NCBI GenBank assembly: GCA_002049455.2
Contig: KV918779.1
Coordinates: 248,001-312,000, forward strand
Length of the DNA stretch: 64,000 bases
Source: Porphyra umbilicalis
Taxonomy: Eukaryota; Rhodophyta; Bangiophyceae; Bangiales; Bangiaceae
Reading direction: 5' to 3'
The notes below the pieces were generated by a model, which had not been told where the DNA came from, made no database searches, and was given only the letters and a program-made list of their open reading frames with translations. Made by a program: the position numbers and the translations under genes. Each line of letters opens with the position of its first letter. Positions within the stretch are counted from its first letter, which is position 1. Below, one piece after another: positions 21,542 through 32,708 of the stretch.

Positions 21542-21984
21542 AATCTATAACGAGTAGACGCGAAAGAATGTTTTGAGATAGCCATGTAAAGCTCCTGTGA
21601 GATGGCCTCAGCATGATTCGGAGGATCATGTACACAACAGTTCCGTGGATCAGCGAAAATGCTACATTTCAGATTGCCTGATTCTCGAGTGCCCTCTGTG
21701 ATTCGGCAGTTCATCACTACAGTTTCTGGACTCGTTCAACGGATCATCTTCGGGACTGATTCTGGGATCGTTCCAGAAGCAGTGTCATCCTGACCCACAG
21801 ATCATCTCGGGGACTTTCATTGGAAAAAAATGTAAGGACTTGTTCATCTGATAGTCTGACTGCCTCTGCCACAAACAAAATGTCTGTCTATTCCGTCCAC
21901 AGCGTGAACAAAAACCTTTGACACTCCCTCCGTTCAGACCAATGCCCATCGTGGAATCTGACATATCACTCATGCGCTTGTGTA
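21542..21984 (+). repeat. left arm of the long inverted repeat, middle piece
   Basis: Reverse-complement match to about 31625-32060. It ends exactly at the TA target of the Tigger insertion. Confidence 0.8.
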
Positions 21985-22779
21985 CAGTGCATTCTCGTTA
22001 TAACGTCCACGGATATAAGAGCCTTATGCGAAACACAACCGAAGTTGGCCCAGATGACATGCGCGCTCGGAATCAAATTGAGGCGCCAGATGCTTTTCAA
22101 AACCCATGGTTTCTGGAGATCGTCCGGTCAATTGACGAGGCGCTGACGAGAGAATCTGCCAGTGTGTGGCAGTCTGTCCCCAGCCGTTGTCCCTACCGGC
22201 GTCTCGCGCCACAGCGACGTACCGCCGTCCGCTTCCACTGGCCACACACGGTGGCGTGATAGCCGTACCCTCACCGTGGTCCGCCGACTTGAATGTGTCG
22301 TCTTCCCCCTCGACTGATTCTGCAGGAGACGCTGCGCCGACAACAGATGTCCGACTCGGCATGTTCATGGCCTGTCCGATGATCTTCACACGAAAAATGT
22401 CTGTGCATGCTGAGATCTGTTCCCACGAGCGTGCTTCTGACTGCAAGGAGCAGCCCTGACCAACTCCTTTGCGTGTGCCAGTGCCCATTTGGTTGCCTGC
22501 ATCTGGGTGGTCCGGTACTGCAATTCCTCTGTCGCGCATCGCGTGACACAGGTGGAGGTGGTGATGGTGCGCAGGACGCACGAGATATCAGCATGACGGA
22601 GAGAGCAGCTGGTGGACCGGACTCGCACGCTGCAAGCTCTCCAGGTATGCCCCGGCAACTGCCGGCGAGCAGAGATGTTTTTGGAGTGGAAAAGAATGTG
22701 TGTGTTATGTCCACAGCGGCTTGATGCGGGGCATGTCTAACCTAGGAGCTCTGGTTCCCTGTCTGCTTTCTCTCTCCCC

Positions 22780-24639
22780 GTGGCACGATTCATTGGCACC
22801 AAACCTACTGATGACACTGCCTGTGCGTTTGGTCACGTTTTTTCATCAGGCGGGCCGAGCGCTTCAGACGCGGCCGCGAGCGCCGGGGAGCGAGACGCCC
22901 CGTCCCCACGAACCCGGAAGATCATCTCCTTGGCGACCAAGGCGTTGATTTGTCACGACCTCACGGCACCTGGCGCGCACCTTCCGGCGGTGGCAGCCAA
23001 ATGGGTCGTCAGCGTCAAGACCTGCCGGACCATTTGGAAGAACAGGGCTGCTCTACTTTGTGCCATCAAGGGCAACAAACACATGGCGGGACGGGCACGG
23101 CTGACGCCGGGGCGGATCCCCACCCTGGACGCGGCCTTGAGCACCTATGCAACTGGCCTACGAGAGCTGCGCCTACCGCTGACGTTTGGTATCCTGAAAA
23201 GGCGTGCCAAAGAGCTAGCTGGCAGCATGGGCGTGACACATTTCGCTGGCAGCACCGGGTGGGTGACGCGGTGGCTGGACCGCAGCGGGTTTGCGGGTTT
23301 TGTGCGTCTTCAAGGGGAGGCTGGGTCGGTGGACGAGGAGGCGGTGGCTGCAGAAATGGAGCGGGTGCGAGCGCAGCTGTCGGCATTTCATCCACGCAAC
23401 GTGTACAACGAGGACGAATCTGGATTCATGTACCAGTGCCTGCCCAATGGCACCTACTTGTCACCTCAATAGTCCCGCAGAGCGACACGCGGGACCAAGG
23501 GTATGAAGAATAAGGAGCGGATAACGTTTGCTGTTTGCTGTAACGCTACGGACTGCCACATCCTTCCCCCATTTTTTATTGGTAAGTCGGCGGTCCCCGT
23601 GTGCTTTGCCGACGCTACTCCTGAGGAGCGTAGCCTGTACAAGGCCCAGTCCAATGCGTGGATAGTCAGATTTCTGTTTGAGCACTGGCTTACACTCGTC
23701 TGGTACCCGGCGATAACCGCCAGGTCCAGCGGGCCGTGCGTCCTGATGCTAGACATTTGCAGCGCCCACGGGAAGCTTGTGCGCCTGGCGGGTGTTACGT
23801 TTGTGTTCTCACCTGCGGGGGTGACGTCGCTGAACCAACCATTGGACAGGGGTTTCATTTGTTCCAATAAGCGGCATGCACTGACGGAGATGCTGCAGCA
23901 GACGATGGCAGCAGAACCTCATCGACAAGCCCGGCTGCAAGAGGCCGCCAATCGCAAGCGCGGTGAGAGCGGGTTGGCCTATGGCAAGCTTCCTCATGTG
24001 CTGGATGCGATAAGACTGATCAAATCGGCGGTTAAGCGCGTCACCAAGGTGCAGGCGGCTCGATATTGGCTTAGCGCCGAAGTGCTTTCACTGGCGCAGT
24101 CTGCGTTGGTGCGAGCCGAGGTTGGCTTGCCCGAGGGCGAATCGGGTGATTCTGGAGCTGCCCCACCATTAGGGGAGTATCCCTGGCTGTGCGACGCCGT
24201 CCCGATTCCTTCGGCGCCCGCGCCGGGAAATGAGGGGCTTTCCATGCACGAAGGCGGTGGCCTTGTCCCCACGAGCGCGGTGGCCACCACAGAGCTCACC
24301 ACTGACGACGTTTACAGCGCTGGCGGGGCGGCATCAGCGCTGCGTCGGGCTGGGGCGGCGGGCACCGCAACTATGCCCATGGCAGTGGTCGCGCTAGATG
24401 ACCCCGCGGCTGATACAACAGTCGACGATACGCCAGGCGGGGCGTCGGCGGACATGGTGTCTCTGCTGAGCGACATCCCCGGGGCGCCGTTGGATGCTGA
24501 ACCGTCGGGCGGTGGCGACGATGACGCGCCGGGTGCAGAGGACATCTTCGTAGGGGGGGATGACGATTTTATTGTGTCGGCTGGACGTCCCCGGACTTTG
24601 GCCGTCCGGGTGGACTGTGCAGGGCGAGTGCATAGTTGA
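22780..24639 (+). pseudogene. Tigger/pogo transposase, one in-frame TAG
   Basis: DDE transposase of the pogo/Tigger group. The frame opens at 22780 with GTG; no upstream ATG in frame was found, so an upstream exon or a lost start is possible. An N-terminal CENP-B-like helix-turn-helix lies around AVAAKWVVSVKTCRTIWKN. A second DNA-binding helical domain follows (GILKRRAKELAGSMGV, STGWVTRWLDRSGFAGF). The three catalytic Asp codons are all present: 23413-23415 (YNEDESGF), 23752-23754 (LMLDICSAHG) and 23845-23847 (NQPLDRGFI). A TAG at 23470-23472 interrupts the frame between the first and second Asp; both sides stay in the same frame, giving about 619 codons in all. The Ala/Asp-rich C-terminal tail ends at 24639. 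One stop and three intact Asp suggest recent inactivation. Confidence 0.9.
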
Positions 24640-26712
24640 TTGGCGCAAGTACGAGATGGGGAGCGCAACTCAACTGAGACGGCGGCACTTCCCGAGACCG
24701 AGTACTACTTTGCTGTGCACGAGCTGCTGTAGGATTTCCTCTATTCGCCTGTTTTCTCGCTGTCTCTTCCATTGATGCTTCTGGTGTGTCAAATCGAAGT
24801 AGCTTGGTCACTTTTTGTGGTCCCATCGACGTGTTTCTTAGTAGCACAAGTCTCTGGCTTCCTCGCGCTCGGCACTTTCATCAGGAAGCCCTTACGTTGA
24901 ACGACCTCCTCCATTGTGGTGTGAGCAGCAACCGGTATCCAAATGCACATGGAACGGCTTTTCATCACGGCCTACCTACCCGGATAAGCCACTCACGCAT
25001 TCCCCGTCCCAGTCCACCCACCAGCACATGCGAGCTACATATGTGCACCGGCCCGCCCACTTCCACATGCACCCACCCGCGTGCACCGGCAGACTCGCCC
25101 ACTCGGCAGCTGGTCGCCTGTTCATTGCATCCACAAGAAACGCGGAGCATCTTGTTGTGTGTTGTGGTACAATGTACGCCAACAGACCCGCAGTCCGAGG
25201 AACCAGACACATAGCCGCCAACGGAGCAGCACAAAGAGAAGTCCGACGTCAACGATGAGAGGACACTCTAGAGATGGAAACCGGTCTCGATGCGCCACGA
25301 CTAGTGACGGAGTTCAAAGCCAATGTGCCGCACAGCGCTGGAAAAAGATAGTAGACACGAATGCAAGCACAAACTGGGGACTCGCACTTCCTAGTGAGGG
25401 GACGAACGGGAAGCAGATCAGAAAGGCCGGCACTACACAGAGGTTCAACACACAACCCACGGACGATAGTGTGGAAGAGAGCGTACTCGGATGTAGAAGT
25501 AGCTTTATCAATAGGAAAGCGGCATGGGGACCAGTGTTGAATTGCTGGGGGGGAGAGAGATACACAACAAGAGAGGTAGCGGCAGTATCGAAGATGCACA
25601 TGCAAGCAGGATAAGCAACACGGCAAATGAACCGCGGCACACACCAGCGATGCACGAATACGAAAGAAAAAGTAACTGAGTCAGTCTAGAGCGGCCGCAA
25701 CGCTGGTCGGTCGCAGCCGTTGCTGTGCCACAGAACCCACAACCGAGTGGAGGGATAGCCAGACGGGGGGCTCGTGTGGAAAAGCAGCAGTTCTTGAAAA
25801 ATGAGAACCTCGAGGACAAGCAACACTCAGAAAGACAGAACTTCGACCAATGGAAAGCGGCCGAAACGTACCGCGACGAAGATCCAAGCGGCATCAGGTG
25901 AGGCGCGACGACAGGCACGAGCAGGGCCAGTGGATCGAGTATGGGGAACCTCCGCAACAACTCGATTGCAAGCCGCAAAAGATGTACGAACGGCCACAGT
26001 AAGGCAACAATGGGGAAGACGACTCGTTCCGAGCACGGCACAGCGCAATACACATGCGTGGCGGCGGCGGTGTGGGGGCGGGGGGGGGGGGCTGAAAGCA
26101 CAAAATGAAGCCGGTCGGCGTCGGGCCGGGCATGGCTCGTGCCAAGAAACGCACTCGATCTTGTCCGCGTCCGTACTGGTGCGTGATCAGGCGGCTGCGT
26201 GCGCGGTGACCGGACGTCCGGACCCCAAGCCCAGTGTGGTGGAAACCGGTGTCTTACAGACAGACACGCGTCCCGTCGGAAACCCCTCGCTGTGGCAACG
26301 TGCTGGTGGGGGGGGCGTCTCGGATATCTGGAGGAATTGGGCGTGGTCTGGCGCGGAGCGCCTCTGACAGTTCCCAATTTGGTGGTGCGGGGCCAGGCGG
26401 TGGGGGACGGTTCGGCTCGAGATTAGGCAATGTGAGGACGGGATGAGCCGGCGCGTGACGGTCGCGGCACTCTGACGGTGAATTGGGTGCCGGGCCAGTG
26501 GCGCACGACGCGAGACCGTCATCTACCATCGTGAACACGTCCTTCACTGTCCAATCGCACGCGACCAGACTGAAAGGTAACCTCGAAAGCCCAGCCGCCG
26601 CAGCATAGTTCGAAGACTTCAAATCTCTTCAGCGAATTGGACACAAGGGAGTTTAACTTCAATCCGGCATATTCATGTGAATCAGGGAGCACGTTATACC
26701 GAAAATGCACTG
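24640..26712. other. 3' non-coding part of the Tigger element
   Basis: About 2 kb between the transposase stop and the right inverted repeat. ORFs occur on both strands but have no recognisable domain. It includes C/A-rich repeats around 25000-25090 and a G run near 26076. It could hold an old second gene or captured DNA. Confidence 0.5.
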
Positions 26713-26714
26713 TA

Positions 26715-27564
26715 TTCTGGTGCGAGTGCGCCTGGCATGAATTGAACTGGGGGGTCGCGAGTTCGGGACGTGCTGTGTTAGGACAACAGAGGACGAGATT
26801 GCCACTGAGCTGAAAATGAACTTACTGCGCGGGCAGGAGACCCAATCATTCATAAATCGGGGCTGGGTGCGTCCGGGACTTCACGGTATTCTCGGTGTGC
26901 GGCGAACCGACGCATGTTTACCCAGTTCCCATCCTCTCTGCGCCGGAAAACAGCGTGTTGGTCGCACGACTACTGAGTCATATTGAGGCTCGCTCTGCAC
27001 ACGTTTCGTGGCCCAGGAGCGACGCCCAATGGGCAGGTCTTGCTCTCTGATCGGCTTCGGCAGACCCTCCCCACGACGTCACTCGAAGCAGTCCAGACTA
27101 TCATCTACGATCGAGTTCTTGAGGAAGGAATCTAGATCAATCTTGGGCACTCGTTCACTCAATGTATGACGACGATCCCCAGGATGCCTGCACTCCGATG
27201 CCAGGACAGTCCTGAGCACGATCCCCAGGATGATGTTATTCTCACTCCAGGAGAGTTCTCAGCACGATACGCAGAACGATCAGAACCAGGCAATCGAAAT
27301 GATCCTTCATGAGCATTTGGCAGCGACTTCGCCGAACAATTGCCGAATCTGCAGGTGCTGGTGTGAAGATGATTCCCACTGAATATCGGTGCAGGTGGTC
27401 TTCGAGCACTTCTGAACTCCACTGCGGGCTCTGTCTCCAAGATCAACAAAAAGTGGGCATAATTTGATGGCATGATCAATGTGCGACAGTTCTGCGAACC
27501 GTCGGTGGGCGTGTTCGAATCTGGCAGCTCTCAGTTTGAAGGAATCGGGGACGAATCGCTGTGT
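26715..27564 (+). repeat. left arm of the long inverted repeat, inner piece
   Basis: Reverse-complement match to about 30771-31615. It resumes directly after the Tigger TA duplication. Fragments of decayed ORF are shared with the right arm (DEIATELKMNLLR, VLEEGI before a stop), but no domain was recognised. Confidence 0.8.
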
Positions 27565-27916
27565 CCTCAGTGCATGACGAGTGCGCGATAAAGAATTCTG
27601 CATCCACCCACGGACCTCACGGGACGGCTGCGCATTGGGGCTTAGACCGTGTACCTTTCAGATCTGCGAATCCTCTGCAATGGCGTGTTGCAGACTGCTT
27701 GCAGGTCTGGAAAAGTGGCCGCGTAAGCCACGAGCAGCATGACTTCCTGCAGCAGAGATCTGCGGATCAGCTCATTGTCATGCATTTAGGCAAAGAAATG
27801 GAGGACCGGTGCTATTATTTCATGGAAAGCACCGTGACGGTGCGGAGATCTTGTGCCAAAAACGTCCAGCGTGTTCCTCCGCTTGTTTCTGCCCTCGACA
27901 AGCCTTTATTGTTTAT
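27565..27916. other. interior of the long-inverted-repeat element
   Basis: Unique sequence with an open plus frame (27561-27929) ending inside the R2 repeat. The translation is not recognised. It may be a remnant of the element's own gene. Confidence 0.35.
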
Positions 27917-28561
27917 CCCTGGCCTTTAGGACAGGGTGCTCTCAAAGTGTAGTGATGCCCACATATACTTAGATCAAGAGAAGTGCTCTCCGTTTCAGAG
28001 GTGGCATTCTACATTCGTGTCCTCAGGGATCTGAGGGCGTGTCAGTGTTGCAAGGGACGCGATTACGCTAAAAGCGAATGGGGCTACGCGTCTGAGAAGG
28101 ACTGTCCTTCCACAGGGGTCACAGGGCCCGGACGGCGCCGGCCCCCCTGCCCCCCCCCACCGCCCCGAGTTGCGCACGGCGACCGCGCGCAGCGACTTCC
28201 GGGGATCGAAGCGCCCAGATGCCCCGCGCGTGATCGTGCCTGCGCGCCGGCTTCTGTTACGCCGGCGGGTCGGCGGTTGCTGACGCCATCTACCGGTGCG
28301 GATACAGGCGCGCCGTCGCGCGGCGGTCGATCCCACCCGCGCGGCCGTGCGCCATGTCGGCCGCTCTGCCCGCCGCGCACAGGTGGGGTGCGTGGCGGGG
28401 TGACGGCTCCGCCCGTTGGCGCTGCGCCACGCCAGCGGGCCGCCGCCGCTGCGGTGGCGGCGGCGCCACCGCTTTCCCCGCCGCATGCCCCCCCCGCTAC
28501 GGCAACGTGGCTGCACGTGCCCCTATGCGTGCTCGCGGCTATGGAGCCGGCCGGCGTGCGC
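27917..28561 (+). mobile_element. 710-bp repeat family, copy R2 (3' truncated)
   Basis: Begins CCCTGGCCTTTAGGACAGGG like R1 and R3 and matches them through GCCGGCCGGCGTGC. It lacks the last ~90 bp, including the inverted end and GCACGCACGTGCC motif. Confidence 0.8.
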
Positions 28562-28828
28562 CACAGCAGTTCAAATTCTGGGCAAAACAGCCAATACCAG
28601 ATATTTCCGGGAGCAGAGGCCAAAACAGCTTTAATGGCCTTTGGGTCAGACCTTGTCCGGTCTTGTTTCAGATTACGCAGGTGCCAATGACAAACGATCT
28701 CTGGTGGACAGGCTCTTGTCAGTTTGTTGGATCGGCAATCCGAGGAAGGCTCGACTGAGAGATCTCTGTCACGCTCACCACGTGACTGGCGTCAAGCCGC
28801 TGGTCTGTCGGGCCCCCTCGTGGGCGCC
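28562..28828. other. interior of the long-inverted-repeat element
   Basis: No gene recognised. The sequence follows the truncated end of R2 and leads into a large hairpin. Confidence 0.35.
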
Positions 28829-28922
28829 GGCGGTTGGCGTAGCTGGGGGGTGGAGTGGGCAGATCTGCTGAGTAGAGCAGATCTTCTGAGCCCACTCCAC
28901 CCCCCCGCTCTGCCAACCGCCC
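28829..28922. repeat. near-perfect hairpin, ~41-bp arms
   Basis: The left arm GGCGGTTGGCGTAGC, GGGGGGTGGAGTGGGC, AGATCTGCT is mirrored by AGCAGATCT, GCCCACTCCACCCCCC and GCTCTGCCAACCGCC. The loop is only about 5 nt, with a short bulge (TCTGA) on the right side. Transcribed or single-stranded it would form a very stable stem. Confidence 0.85.
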
Positions 28923-29584
28923 ATCGACTAACCGCCACCACCCCCCCACGTGCCCTGGAGGCTCTCTCCCGAACCCCCCCAGTCGTAGCTGACTGGGTTT
29001 CTCCCCCTTTTTGGGATCCCACCGGGTCGGCGCGACCATCATGGTATGACACACACTCTCATCCGCCTGGCTCGCAGCCGTCCACCCATCCGTGGTCGCT
29101 GCGTGAGCACCCCAACCGCTTCGTACCCCTCTTTTTGTCCCCCTCTCCCGCTGTCCCCAACCCGCCCACCATCCCCCCGCATGTGTCGCCCAGCAGCTTG
29201 CCGACGATCCCCCTCTTGAGCCCGCCACCTATTCCGCATCACCGGTCGCTGCCCCCCCTCGGTCGCTGCCCCCCCCCCCTTCCCCCGGTATTTGTCGTCG
29301 GCTGCGTACGTCATCCTGCTTACGCCTTCTCTGCGCCTGTATAAGGTGAGCCTTTGTACTGTCGCTGTGTCATGAGGGTGTAAATGGTGTGTGTGGGTGG
29401 GAGTGTTGACTGCATGAGCCGGGTGGGCATAACGCGCTACGGTGCCTGGTCGCTGAGCGGCCAGCCCCCTGATCACGCGTCTGACCGCTGCTATGTGTCA
29501 TGCGCACTCCTTTTCGTCGTTTTCTGGCTGGCGTTAGTGGTTTTTTGCCTTGCGGTGAACGGTGTGCGGTTGCTGCAGTGGCAG
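28923..29584. other. no gene recognised; possible promoter near 29340
   Basis: Pyrimidine-rich on plus from 28920 to 29330. It then has CTGTATAAGGTGAGCC at about 29337, a TATA-like element overlapping a possible donor site. No ORF that could use it was recognised. Confidence 0.25.
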
Positions 29585-29785
29585 TGGGGGGAATGTCAGG
29601 TTTGGCGGGGGGTAGCGGGGGTGAAGGGGTTGAAGAGGGTGCAGGGGTGGTGGCGTTGCCGGGGGTGTGGTATTGGCGGGGTTGGCGGGGGTGCGGGGGT
29701 GCGGGGGTGAAGGGGTAGGCGGGAGTGCAGGAGTGGCGGGGTTGGAGGGAGTGCGGGAGGGGCGGGGTTGTCGGGGATGCGGGCG
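29585..29785. repeat. G-rich degenerate minisatellite
   Basis: Irregular units of GGGGTG, GCGGGGTTGG and GTGCGGGGGT repeat for about 200 bp on plus. The many G3+ runs make it quadruplex-prone. Flanks are ordinary. Confidence 0.75.
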
Positions 29786-29967
29786 GGAAGCATTCATAGG
29801 TAGGAGCAAACTACAATTGCTACCGTAAGCACATATGCTGCACAGAGCAATAACTGAAGAGCCCGAGTTGAAGAGCCTGGTCGAGAGTGAGGCCCAGAGC
29901 TTGTGTTGGCTCTGAAGCAAGATCTTGTCAGCTTTATGAAATCGAGTACAGTGCTGCAAGATCTATT

Positions 29968-30677
29968 CCCTGGCCTTTAGGACAGGGTGCTCTCAAAGCG
30001 TAGTGATGCACACATATACTTAGATCAAGAGAAGTGCTCTCCGCTTCAGAGGTGGCATTCTGCATTCGTGTCCTCAGGGATCTGAGGGCGTGTCAGTGTT
30101 GCAAGGCACGCGATGACGCTAAAAGCGAATAGAATTACGTGGCTGGGAAGGACCGTCCTGCCGCAAGGGTCACAGGGCCCGGGCGGCGGCTGCCCCCCGG
30201 CCCCCCCCCAGCGCTCCGAGTTGCGCGCGGCGACCGCGCGCAGCGACTTCCGGGGATCGAAGCGCCCACGATGACCCGCGGGTGATCGTGCCTGCGCGCC
30301 GGCTTCTGTTGCGTCGGCGCGTCGGCGGTTGCTGGCAACATTCACCTGTACGGTTAGAGGCACCCCATCGCGCGGCGGTCGACCCCACCCGCCCGCACGT
30401 GCGCCGTATCGGCCGCCCCGCCTGTCGTGCGCAGGTGCGCTGCGCGGCGGGGTGACGGTCCCGCCCGTGGGCGCTACGCCACGCCAGCGGCCCGCCGCCG
30501 CTGCGGTGGCGGGGGCGATATCCGTTTCCCCGTCCCACGCCCCCCCCGCCCCGGCAACGTGGCGGTACGTGCCCCCGTGCGTGCTCGCGGTCATGGAGCA
30601 GGCCGGCGTGCCCGGTGTCGATGTGTCGCACAGCGCGCCACCGTTCTGAAGGCCAGGGTATTGCACGCACGTGCCTA
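29968..30677 (+). mobile_element. 710-bp repeat family, copy R3 (full length)
   Basis: Same start and end as R1 (CCCTGGCCTTTAGGACAGGG to GGGTATTGCACGCACGTGCC). ATT occurs on both sides, a possible 3-bp duplication. It differs from R1 by scattered substitutions, mostly C/T and G/A. Confidence 0.8.
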
Positions 30678-30770
30678 GAATTTTTTCATTGCGGTGGCAA
30701 GACGATCAGAACTTGAGGCCGAGAGATTGGATCGGTTATTCTCATCCAATTCTTGAACTCCTGTGCCGGT

Positions 30771-32114
30771 ACACATCGTTTTGTCCCCCGATTCCTTAAA
30801 CTGAGAGCTGCCAGATTCGAACACGCCCACCGACGGTTCGCAGAACTGTCGCACATTGATCATGCCATCAAATCATGCCCACTTTTTGTTGATCTTGGAG
30901 ACAGAGCCCGCAGTGGAGTTCAGAAATGCTCGAAGACCATCTGCACCGATATTCAGTGGGAATCATCTTCAGACCAGCACCTGCAGATTCGGCAATTGTT
31001 CGGCGAAGTTGCTGCCACATGCTTATGAAGGATCATTCGGATTCGCTGGTTCTGATCGTTCTGCGTATCGTGCTGAGAACTCTCCTGGAGTGAGAATAAC
31101 ATCATCCTGGGGATCGTGCTCAGGACCGTCCTGGCATCGGAGTGCAGGCATCCTGGGGATCGTCGTCATACATTGAGTGAACGAGTGCCCAAGATTGATC
31201 TAGATTCCTTCCTCAAGAACTCGATCGTAAATGACAGTCTGGACTGCTTCGAGTGACGTCGTGAGGACGGTCTTCCGAAACCGATCAGAGAGCAAGACCT
31301 GCCCATGGGGCGTCACTCCTGGGCCACGAAACGTGTGCAGAGGGAGCCTCAATGTAACTTGGTAGTCGTGCGACCGAAACGCTGTTTCCCGGCGCAGAGG
31401 GGATGGGAACTGGGTAAGCATGCGTCGGCTCGCACATCGAGAATACCGTGAAGTCCCGGACGCACCCAGCCCCGATTTATGAATGATTGGGTCTCCTGCA
31501 CGCGCAGTAAGTTCATTTTCAGCTCAGTGGCAATCTCGTCCTCTGTTGTCCTAACACAGCACGTCCCGAACTCGCAACCCCCCGGTTCAGTACATGTCAG
31601 AAGCACTCGCACGAGACTACACAAGCGCACGAGTGATATGTCAGACCACACGATGGGCATTTATCTGAATGGAGGGAGTGTCAAAAGGTCTTTTTTTACG
31701 CTGTTGACGGAATAGGCAAACACTTTGTTTGCGAAAGAGGCAGTCAGACTATCAGTTGAACAAGTCCTCACATTTTTTTCGAGTGACAGTCGCCGAGATG
31801 ATCTGTGGGTCAGGATGACACCGCTTCTGGAACGATCGCAGAATCAGTTTCGAAGATGATCCGTTGAACGAGTCCAGAAACTGTAGTGATGAACTGCCGA
31901 ATCGCAGAGGTCACTTGACAATCAGGCAATTTGAAATGTAGGATTTTCGCTGATCCACGAAACTGTTGTGCACATGATCCTCCGAATCTTGCTGAGGCCA
32001 TCTCATAGGAGCTTTACATGGCCATCTCAACACATTCTTTCGCGTCTACTCGTTATAGATTTACAAGCCGGCAAACTTAGAACAATCCCGGCGATGAAAT
32101 ACCGACCCGCAGTG
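30771..32114 (-). repeat. right arm of the long inverted repeat (uninterrupted)
   Basis: 1,344 bp that match the three left-arm pieces in reverse complement. It serves as the empty site for both the R1 and the Tigger insertions. The minus-strand frame 31200-31421 ends VLEEGI; the neighbouring frame 31349-31660 contains TEDEIATELKMNLLR. Both look like pieces of one decayed protein that I do not recognise. Confidence 0.8.
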
Positions 32115-32176
32115 TATTGATGCGTCGCCGAGCGTGCCACCACCCGGAAGGCCACGGTATTGCACGCACGTGCCTG
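32113..32176 (+). repeat. 710-bp repeat family, fragment R4
   Basis: Only the last ~64 bp are present (GATGCGTCGCCGAGCGTGCC to GCACGCACGTGCC), abutting the outer end of the right arm. The long-inverted-repeat element may have inserted into, or recombined with, an R copy. Confidence 0.7.
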
Positions 32177-32708
32177 GAATCACTCTTCATTGTATTACCA
32201 AGTATGTGATGATGGTTCATGTGCTGTTCGCGTGCGTACAGGAGTGCAGCTTCATGCTGCCATGGATGGAAAGCCACTCGCTGCCCCCGCCGCGTCTGCG
32301 CTTGCCAGGCGCGGCCTGACGACGCCTCCGGCCGATGCGGCCGCCGCGCGAGTGCCCTCCCCACTGCGAGCCAGCCGACGGACGGCCACTGCGTGCAGGC
32401 GGGCAACGCACAGTGCTGGCGCCGCCGCCGCCGCCGACGCAGCGTTGTCATCTGGCGCCACTGTGCAGGGCGTGTTGTGCGGCGGCCGCGACCGCAGCGG
32501 TGCGGACTCGGGCGGAAAGCTTGCCGCAGCCGGCGCAGGGACCGGCGTTGTGGCCACCGCTGGCGCGGGTGCGGCCGCCGGAAGCACCCAGAGCAGGCGG
32601 CGCCCGCGCGGCCGTCAGTGGCAGCGGCCGCCAAAGTGGGCAGCCCGGAGACTGGTGAGCTTGGACATTGGCGATACCATTGGCCAGCCAATGTTGACTG
32701 AATTCTGA
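32177..32708 (+). CDS. possible GC-rich ORF fragment
   Basis: Plus frame 32160-32708 runs from inside the R4 fragment. Its part from MDGKPLAAPAASALARRG onward has high GC3, Ala/Arg-rich composition and ends WAARRLVSLDIGDTIGQPML before TGA. No domain is recognised. It might be the tail of a transposon protein; the opposite-strand frames look less coding-like. Confidence 0.25.

Larger units (their letters stand above)
21985..26712 (+). mobile_element. complete Tigger/pogo-type DNA transposon (4.73 kb)
   Basis: The ends are 22-bp terminal inverted repeats, 21985-22006 and 26691-26712. Both begin CAGTGCATT, reading inward, and they differ at two positions. A TA dinucleotide flanks each end (21983-21984 and 26713-26714), the Tc1/mariner-superfamily target duplication. 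CAGT-starting ends are usual for pogo/Tigger. The right arm of the surrounding long inverted repeat carries the same locus without the insertion near 31625. The element encodes a CENP-B-type transposase with one internal stop. Confidence 0.93.
20774..32114. mobile_element. composite element with ~1.35-kb long inverted repeats and nested insertions
   Basis: The outermost matching bases are CACTGCG (20774-20780) and CGCAGTG (32108-32114). The left arm is present in three pieces, 20774-20830, 21542-21984 and 26715-27564. Together they match the uninterrupted right arm 30771-32114 in reverse complement. The arms differ by scattered substitutions and small indels, so they are old. The interior (27565-30770) is itself interrupted by two repeat copies. 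No flanking target duplication is visible. No transposase could be assigned to this element, so its superfamily is unknown. Confidence 0.75.
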
